Shown here: one piece after another, positions 56,834 to 64,000 of the stretch | How the letters are laid out: each line of letters starts with the position of its first letter | How positions within the stretch are numbered: the first letter of the stretch is position 1 | From: Tricholoma matsutake | Taxonomy: Eukaryota; Basidiomycota; Agaricomycetes; Agaricales; Tricholomataceae | Assembly (NCBI GenBank): GCA_026075535.2 | Contig: AP026543.1 | Coordinates: 8,990,001 to 9,054,000 of the forward strand | Length of the DNA stretch: 64,000 nucleotides | Direction of reading: 5' to 3' | Notes under the pieces: generated by a model | Told to the model about the DNA's origin: nothing | Database searches by the model: none | The model's input: the letters and a program-made list of their open reading frames with translations, nothing else | Position numbers and translations under genes: made by a program

Positions 56834-58300
56834 GAATATGTAGAGGGAGTGGATGCAACAATATATTTGCTGGTAGTTTGCACTCCCATGATTTAATTTT
56901 GGGGCATGGAGCAGAGGGAGAGATGGGAAGAGCAGGTATGTCTTTAGCCAACTTCGAAGGGTCAGAGAAGGGAACAGTCATGGACATAGATTCATTCTCC
57001 ATGGATTCAACTGACAAAACTTCAAAGTGGTTATGGACAGGCAGTGAGGGCATACAATTCACTCACTGCGAATAGAAAAATCCTGCTCCTCTACAACTTC
57101 TGACTTGATCTCCTCTGCAACCTGATCCTTTGCTTCCTCGACATCTACAAGCACCAACAGGTCTTGGAGGAGTTCATCTCGCCCCTTGGGGGTGAGCATG
57201 CGGATATCCTGACGATGGGGACACGCTCCAGCCCTGTGCCCAGTTTCCCCACAGCGGTAGCAGAGATCCAACCTATGCGCATGGCTGCAGGCCACATCAA
57301 CATCCATTGGTACTGGGACATTGACAGCGGGTGTGGGAGTCTGACAGACAGGAATGGGGTTATGGTGGGGAAGGGTTCAATTGAAGGTGTAGGGTGCATG
57401 AGTGGTAGTTGGAGCATGGAATGCAGCATTAAACACCACATTTGTGAGTCAGTTCTCATCACAGAGTGAAGCAGCTTCATACCAAGCATAGAAATAATTG
57501 TCCACCAGGCACCCTTCCAACATCTGTACAATCTGGTCCTGAATTTCTCGATTGAGGCCCCATCGGAACTTCACCACTGGTAGCCCACTCCCTTATCCTG
57601 CCATGTCCACTAAATCCTTAAACTCATTGATATAGTCGTCCACAGATTGATGTGCCTGATGGTAAGAGGATGACTCAAGCCATGTCACTGCTCAGTGGCA
57701 CTCATTGAGGGGACAAAAGTGGTGTACAAACTCTGCTTGAAAGTCACCCCAAGTGGTGAAAGGTAGAGAACTGAGCTCTTTAGTTTGGCACATAATACGG
57801 TCCACATAGAGATAGGCACATTCAGATTTCATGTATGTGAAGGCCCAATAAATTGTCGATGAATTGATGCAACTGGAGACTGATGTACAACTCACAGGAA
57901 TTAAGGAATGCATGCCCCTGCACATGCATGCCATTAAATTTAGTAGGGGGAGACAGTTTGATCTGGGCGCATTAGGCAGCACATCATTGTTGGGCATGCT
58001 TGGAGTCACAATGGGGGAATATTGGTTGTGGAGCTAGTCTGAAGGGTTCTGACAAAGTTTTCGATTGTAGATTTAAGTGAATCAATTTACGCATGTATTC
58101 CGGTAACATTGCTTTCAAGCATGTCGAGGTGCTCTGATGTGTCCATGTTGCTAGGGGGCATGTTTAGTGAAAATGGCAGCACACTAAAGGCAGGACTGTC
58201 GGGAATGGTGTGTAGGGAGTATGTGGAGCTTTGGGAAGCATCATCCACTCTGCACCTGCCTATCTTGGGCAGTGTGTTCATGATTTTGGGCCTTAGGAGA
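56817..58300 (-). pseudogene. Gypsy gag, degenerate
   Basis: Minus strand. It has a N-terminal helical part (DTSEHLDMLESNVTGIHA), a capsid part in shifted frames, and the zinc knuckle CYRCGETGHRAGACP (57200-57245) preceded by MDVDVACSHAHRLDL. Several stops and frame changes. The plus-strand copy at 61.2-62.3 kb is the better preserved relative. Confidence 0.75.
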
Positions 58301-58311
58301 GAGTTTTCTAC

Positions 58312-58737
58312 TACCAGGGCAACCTCAGCCTCTAGCAAAGGGAAATCTGAAGTTAAAATTATACTACATATTACAGGGATTGGAGGCACACCTAGCAAAG
58401 GGAAATCCAAAGAGAATACTCTGAGGACCCCTTTGCCAATGCCCAGTATATGTGAAGACTGCAAAAATCAAATAATAATCTAAAAATAGAAAAGGTGGAG
58501 ATAGGCAGATCAAGGCCGCTGAATGACATCATACCAAGGGGTAGATGTTGGAAGGGGTGCTCTGCCTCTAAATATAAAACTGTCAACATGCACAAATGTG
58601 ATAGAAAGGGAAATTAGTAATAAAATAAGGAAAAATCATAGAAAATGGAGAATAAAGTGAGGAAAAATATAGGACAAATGTAAAAAATAGGAAAAACACA
58701 CAGGGCACCCCCCTAAGTCCCCCCTAGTCCCCTTACA
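58312..58737 (-). repeat. 5' LTR of minus-strand Gypsy
   Basis: 426 bp; minus strand begins TGTAAGGGG. Just inside, GTAGAAAACTCTC matches the sequence after the LTR at 60576-61001, so both mark the start of the internal region and the primer site. Confidence 0.9.
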
Positions 58738-60575
58738 GCTTGGCTCTTGTATAGTAGGGTTGGGGTGGGTTTCACCAGGTGCATTGTTAAGACTTTGGTC
58801 ATCAGTTTGTAATCTGTGTTGAGTAAGGTTATAGGTCAGTAGTTCTCAATCTCATCTCATTTATTCTTTTTGTTTATGGGGCACATCCATCCATCAGCAA
58901 AATTTGAGCCAGGAATCCCATGCTGTTCTATGTCATTGAAGGCCGCAGTCATGAGGCATATGACATCAAAAGGTTCTTCTCCTGTTCCATGTTGTTCCCA
59001 TTCTTGGGCAATTGATTTCCACATCTCATAGGTTGCACCATTGAGCCCCATGGCCTTATCATTGTCAGAGAGTTTCAGGGTGGTCATCACTTCATCTTCA
59101 GTAATCAGGGAGCTCATTGTCTGGGTGTCTGTGCAGCTGGGTTCAGTCTCAATGTTCTCTAGGATGTTATTGGTTATGTGGTCTCTTGTCTCGGGGTCTC
59201 AGTCTTCACATCCTTGGTTCTGTAGGTTGTTGTGGTATGTCTGGGCTAGTTCAGCCATCTATTGTGAGTTTCTTTCATGGGTTTCAGGAGTTTGGGTCCT
59301 ACTGTTTGGGGTTTGCTCAGGTTTCTTAAGGGCAAATATTGGGTCCCTAGGTTTTATTTCTTTGTTAGATCAGATCCAATACTTTGACATGGTCTCCCCT
59401 TCTAGTCAGTTTTTAATTCATACATTCTTCCTTGTGTTTTGGTGCTTCCTTCATTCTAGTTGAGTTATTTTCTTAGTGAGTTCATGAGTTTGGATGTGGA
59501 CACTTCATCCTGGGGACCATTTTGTAGTGCATCAAGTTTGTCTTGGAGGAGTTGCATCTCCTGGGTCACTTTGTACATGGCTCATTCTCTTTTTTGCACT
59601 TCAGTCAATATCATGTGTCTGAATTCAGCATAAATTGCCTGTGGATTGTTCTCTATAGTTCTCTGCTTGGGTGTGTATTTATGGAGTTTTTTTAGTTATT
59701 TGTAATCCAGCCTTTGGATGGTTTTCTTGAAGACAGTGTCCTTATATATTCTTGGGGATATGGACCATCTCCCCTTTCCAGTTTTGGGGATGGCACTATT
59801 TGATAAATTGGCAGAGACCATCCAATGGTCAGCATTTGGGATCCTAGTGGGGTTTATTTCCCACTTCTGAGAGTGTTCTAGCAGGTTATTGGTTATATAG
59901 ATCTGGTCAATTTGGGATTGGGCCCCAGTGGCGGTTTGGTGGAAAGTGTATGCCATTGTATCAGGGAGGGTGGAGTGCTAGCCATTGCAAAGTCTCAGAC
60001 AATGCTTCAGCTCTCTGAGTGTTTTGGGCAAGTGGTTCCTTTTCCCATGCATGGGGAGTCAGTCAATTGCATCTTCGACCATGTTGAAGTCTCCCAGCAT
60101 GATTTGGGGTCAGGGGAGCTGGTGGTTGTTGGTAAGGGAGGTTCTTATATTTTTCCAGAAGTTAGTGTTCTCTGTGGGGGGAATTTTGTGCATAGATTGC
60201 CAGAATTGTGAGCTTTACCCCCATACTCCAGTTGAGGGTTGCAAGGATGGCTCATCTGGGTATTATCTTGTGTTGTGTTATGTGGTCCGTGTTGACAAAA
60301 GCTTTATTCAGGACTAGGGCAATTCCAGTTTTTTGTGTTGGGTTGGTAGGGTCTGCAGATGTTCCAGGAACTCTTGATGGGGTGCCTGAGGCATGACATT
60401 GTCATTGCTGGGTGTTTGGGGCATGGTTGCCTGTGCAGGCCAGCCAGGCCTAATTGCACAGGGATCTTGGGGGCTGCAGAGGGTTCAGAGCCTTCAGGTG
60501 GCCTGAACTCATTCCCTGCAGTTTGGTTAGGCTTCCCCCATAGCCTAGAGCGAGTGGTCATAGCATCTACCATGG
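58738..60575 (-). pseudogene. LINE fragment (endonuclease to RT)
   Basis: Minus strand, from about 60575 downward: MVDAMTTRSRLWGKPNQTAG, endonuclease pieces (GDFNMVEDAIDRLP in one frame, QSQIDQIYITNNLLEHSQKW and NADHWMVSANLSN), then RT start DNDKAMGLNGATYEMWKSI, SNFADGWMCPINKKNK and ENY-stop-PITLLNTDYKLMTKVL, where the stop TGA replaces the usual Arg of YRP. The reading ends at the LTR at 58737. It differs from the Tad1-like LINE on the left. Broken by many stops. Confidence 0.75.
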
Positions 60576-61001
60576 TGGAAGGGGACTAGGGGGGTGCCCT
60601 GTGTGTTTTTCCTATTTTTTATGCTCATCCTATATTTTTCCTCACCTCATTTCCTTCTATTCTTCATTTTCTATGATTTTTCCAGATTGTATTACTAATT
60701 TTCCCTTTCTATCATGTTTGTACATGTTGACATTTTTATATTTAGAGGCGGAGTACCCCTTCTGACACCTACCCCTTGGTATGATGTCATTCGGTGGCCT
60801 TGATCTGCCTATCTCTGCCTTTTTCTATTTTTAGGTTATATTTGATTTTTGTCATCTTCACATATACTGGGCATCAGCAAGGGGATCCTTAGAGTTTTCT
60901 CTTCGGATTTCCCTTTGCTAGGTGTGTCCCCAATCCCTGTATTATGTAGTATAATTTTAACTTCAGATTCCCCTTTGCTAGAGGCTTAGGTTGCCCTTAT
61001 A
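60576..61001 (+). repeat. 5' LTR of plus-strand Gypsy
   Basis: 426 bp from TGGAAGGGGACTAGG to CCCTTATA. Same length as the solo LTR at 18147. The 5 bases before it (CATGG) should be one target copy. Confidence 0.9.
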
Positions 61002-61167
61002 GTAGAAAACTCTCCCCTAAGGCCTGAAAATTGCAAATGCACTGCCCAAGATAGGCAGGTACGGACTGGACGACACTTCCCAAAGCTCCACAGAGTCCCT
61101 ACACACCGTTCCAGATAATCTCGCCTTTATTACGCCGCCATTTTCGCCAAACACGCCCCCTAGCGAC

Positions 61168-62287
61168 ATGGACACATCAGAATGTTTCGACGTGCTTGAA
61201 AGCGACATTTCCGGAATGCACGCACAAATTGACTTGCTTAAATCTACGATCGAAAACCTCGTTAGGACCCTCCAGACTAACCCTACGACCAATAGCTCTC
61301 CCTTTACGACTCCAAGTGCACCCAACAATGATGTTCTGCCAAACGTGTCCACTAAGGAATGCGCCCAGATCAAACTGTCCCCCCCCCTGCTGAATTTAAG
61401 GGTGCACATGCACAGGGATGTGCATTCCTTAATTCCTGTGAGTTATACATCAGTCTCCAGTCACATCAATTTGTCGATGAGGCTGCAAAGATTTATTGGG
61501 CCTTCACATACATAAAATCTGAACACGCCTATCTCTATGTGGACCGTATCCTGCGTCAAACTAAAGAACTCGGTTCTCTACCCTTCTCCACTTGGGGTGA
61601 CTTTCAAGCTGAGTTTGTACGCCACTTTTGTCCCCTCAATGAATGCCACTGAGCAGTGACACGACTTGAGTCATCTGCTTACCACCGGGGACATCGATCC
61701 ATGGACGACTATATCGATGAGTTCAAGGATTTGGTGGACATGGCAGGATATGGGAGTGGGTTACCAGTGGTGGTGAAGTTCCACGGGGGCTCAACTGAGA
61801 AATTCAGGACCAGATTGCGCAGATGTTGGAAGAATGCCCAGCGGACGATGATATCTTTGCTTGGTATGAAGCTGCTTCACTCTATGACGAGAACTGACTC
61901 ACAAATGCAGCGTTTAATGCTGCATTCCATGCTCCGAATACCACTCATACGCCCTACACCTTCAATCGAAGCCTTCCCCACCCTAACCCCATTCCTGTTC
62001 GTCAAACTCCCACACCAGCCATCAATGTCCCAGTACCAATGGATGTTGATGCAGCCCACAGCCGTGCGCATAAGTTGGATCTCTGCTACCGTTGTGGGGA
62101 GACTGGACACAGGGCTGGAGCGTGTCCCCATCGTCAGGATATCCGCATGCTCACCCCCGAGGGACGAGATGAACTCCTGCAAGACTTGTTGGTGCTTGTA
62201 GATGTTGAGGAAGCAAAGGATCAAGTTGCAGAGGAGATTAAGTTGGAAGTTGTAGAGGAGCAGGATTTTCCTATTTGCAGCGAGTGA
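61168..62287 (+). pseudogene. Gypsy gag
   Basis: Starts at ATG 61168 (MDTSECFDVLESDISGMHAQ). Capsid segments follow in shifted frames: YISLQSHQFVDEAAKIYWAF and GDFQAEFVRHFCPLNECH, a stop (TGA 61649-61651) then RLESSAYHRGHRSMDDYIDE. The zinc knuckle CYRCGETGHRAGACP is at about 62081-62125, followed by an acidic tail (EEAKDQVAEEIKLEVVEEQD). Frame changes near 61390 and 61780 and a few stops make it non-functional. Confidence 0.8.
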
Positions 62288-64000
62288 ATCGTACACCCTC
62301 ACTGCCTGTCCATAACTGCTTTGAAGTCTTGTCAGTTGAATCCCTGGAGAATGAATCCATTTCTGTGACTGCTCCCCTCTCTGACCCTTTGAAGTTGGCT
62401 AAAGACGTACCTGCTCTCCCCATCTCTCCTTCTACTCCACATCCCAAAATTAAATCATGGGAGCATAAACTACCACACAAGTATATTGTGGCATCCACTC
62501 CCTCTGCACATTCCTTGAACCTAGCAATCGAACTGCAGATGACTGACACTGGACAGATACTTGGTGTCTCTGCACTCCTGGACTCCGGTGCGACTGGTCT
62601 CTTCATCGACTCCCATCTTGCACAACAACATCACCTAAATACTTGCTCACTCTCGCGTCCAATACCTGTGTATAACGTGGATGGATCCACAAATGAAGCT
62701 GGTGCCATCCAAGAGGTTGTAGACCTGGTTCTCCATTACAAAGATCATAGTGAGCATGCCCTTTTTGCTGTCACTCAATTAGGAAAGCAAAAGGTGATTT
62801 TGGGATATCCATGGCTTCGAGACCATAACCCAGAGGTTGACTGGCGTACCGGGGAGGTTACCATGAGCCAATGTCCATCCCGCTGTCGGACTTGTTTCAC
62901 AGAAGCCAGGCAAGAATGTTGTGGACAGAAGGCGGTGATATGACATACTCAGAAGTGTCATGCTGGACCCCTGCCTATACCTGAAGTGGAATTGGAAGGG
63001 GTTCCTGAGTTGGTGCCAGACTTGGATGATGATGATGATGAGGACCCAGAGGAAGTGGAGGAGGGTGATCAGATCTTCTACACTGCGATTCGCTCATCGC
63101 ACGAGGTGTGTGCCACATCAAACATGTCCCAACGCCTCGCCAAGGCCTTCCACAAAAACAATGCTGCTAAATCCTCTACTAATTCCTTACTCCCTCATCT
63201 CCATGAGTTTGAAGACGTGTTCTCCAAGGAGTCATTCGACTCTCTTCCTGCGTGCAAGCCATGGGATCACGCGATTGAACTCACCCCCGGTGCGACCCCT
63301 TCATCCTGCAAGGTCTATCCTCTCTCTCCTGAAGAACAACAACAGCTTGACCAGTTCATCGACGAGCACCTGGCCTCTGGACGTATTCGACCATCGAAGT
63401 CACCCATGGCCTCTCCCTTTTTCTTTGTCAAGAAGAAGGATGGCTCACTTTGACCGGTTCAAGACTACAGAAGGCTCAACAACATCACGGTCAAAAATCG
63501 CTACCCACTACCCCTCATCTCTGAACTCATGAACCAGCTCCATGGAGCCTGATACTTCACCAAGCTCAATGTCCATTGGCGCTACAATAATGTGAGGATA
63601 AAGGAGGGAGATGAGTGGAAGGCAGCCTTTTGTACCAACTGTGGTCTTTTTGAACCGCTTGTCATGTTCTTTGGCCTTACTAATAGCCCTGCCACCTTCC
63701 AGACCATGATGAATGACATCTTTCATGACCTCATCCTCGAAGGTGTTGTCTGCATCTATCTTGACAACATCCTCATCTTCACTCGCACAGTTTAAGAGCA
63801 CCGTCGCATCACGCACCTTAGAACGGCTTCGATGGTACAAACTCTACCTTCTTCAAGACAAATGCGAGTTCGAGAAGACCAAGATCGAGTACCTTGGCCT
63901 GATTATCTCGGAGGGTCAAGTGGAGATGGATCCTATCAAGGTGAACAGGGTCACAGCTTGGCCGACGCCCACGAACAAGAAGGGAGTGCAGTCTTTCCTG
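62275..64000 (+). pseudogene. Gypsy protease and RT, truncated at window edge
   Basis: Protease reads SALLDSGATGLFIDSHL with the DSG motif intact. A stop (TGA 62941-62943) separates it from RT, which runs from DDDDDEDPEEVEEGDQIFYT through [13 protein letters not shown], a stop, [16 protein letters not shown] and [14 protein letters not shown]. The second Asp of YLDD is Asn (GAC to AAC), which would kill polymerase activity. A stop follows TRTV, then NKKGVQSFL-like sequence at the edge. Confidence 0.85.

Larger units (their letters stand above)
52732..58737 (-). mobile_element. Ty3/Gypsy chromovirus, minus strand
   Basis: LTRs at 58312-58737 (5') and 52732-53168 (3') with gag, protease, RT, RNase H, integrase and chromodomain between, all on the minus strand and full of stops. 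A purine tract AGAGAGGGGG precedes the 3' LTR. The 5-mers outside do not match (TTGAC on the left, GCTTG on the right), and the flanks are different transposons (old Gypsy on one side, LINE on the other). So the two ends may come from different insertions. It belongs to the family of the solo LTR at 18147 and the element at 60576. Confidence 0.85.
60576..64000 (+). mobile_element. Ty3/Gypsy chromovirus, plus strand, truncated by window
   Basis: 5' LTR, gag, protease and the start of RT, same family as 52732-58737 but in opposite orientation. Fewer stops than the minus copy. The internal part and 3' LTR continue beyond the window. It inserted at the upstream edge of the minus-strand LINE fragment. 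Confidence 0.9.

Overview
The window is nuclear DNA of a filamentous basidiomycete, most likely an Agaricomycete with a large, transposon-rich genome. The evidence is many short spliceosomal introns (about 45-65 nt, CTAAC-type branch sites), a CYP63-type P450, basidiomycete-style sterol genes, chromodomain Ty3/Gypsy elements, a Tad1-like LINE, and hAT and PIF/Harbinger DNA transposons. I cannot name the species.

Layout. 1-29.7 kb is a nest of transposons. A hAT remnant (1-2159) is followed by a Tad1-like LINE (about 2160-12792) broken by four later insertions whose ends and target-site duplications can be read: two related solo LTRs (2598-3769, 8244-9459), a PIF/Harbinger element with an open spliced transposase (4577-8008), and another solo LTR (11581-12131). 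Next comes a low-complexity region with two nested hAT elements (14709-18715 and 14836-17588), a Copia LTR (19029-19361), a complete but mutated chromodomain Gypsy element (19375-27111) carrying an antisense ORF, and a deleted hAT (27204-28465).

About 29.8-49.2 kb is a gene island with normal, intact, intron-rich genes: a C2H2 zinc-finger protein, tRNA-Ile(AAT), an unresolved coding remnant, a CYP63-like P450 (18 exons), ERG2 and ERG27 head to head 99 bp apart, an FGGY carbohydrate kinase, a divergent pair of paralogous helical proteins that resemble alpha-pore-forming proteins in architecture, and ribosomal protein eS25.

49.9-64 kb returns to transposons: a hAT with a perfect 8-bp duplication (49986-51470), an old Gypsy fragment, a Gypsy on the minus strand (52732-58737), a LINE fragment (58738-60575), and a related Gypsy on the plus strand running off the window (60576-64000).

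The strongest unexplained signal is a modular structure in the hAT-type elements. Exon-like purine-rich blocks each end in a 12-16 bp hairpin with covarying stems placed directly before a splice donor (CAG|GTAAGT or a variant), followed by a 56-74 nt intron with branch site and acceptor. Modules lie in tandem at about 15.4-16.7 kb and again at 50.49-50.58 kb, in two elements with different terminal repeats. Other leads are the antisense Cys-rich ORF in the Gypsy element, the divergent helical-protein pair, and the 99-bp ERG2/ERG27 intergenic region. Gene models were spliced by hand; coding lengths of the models marked as such are multiples of three.
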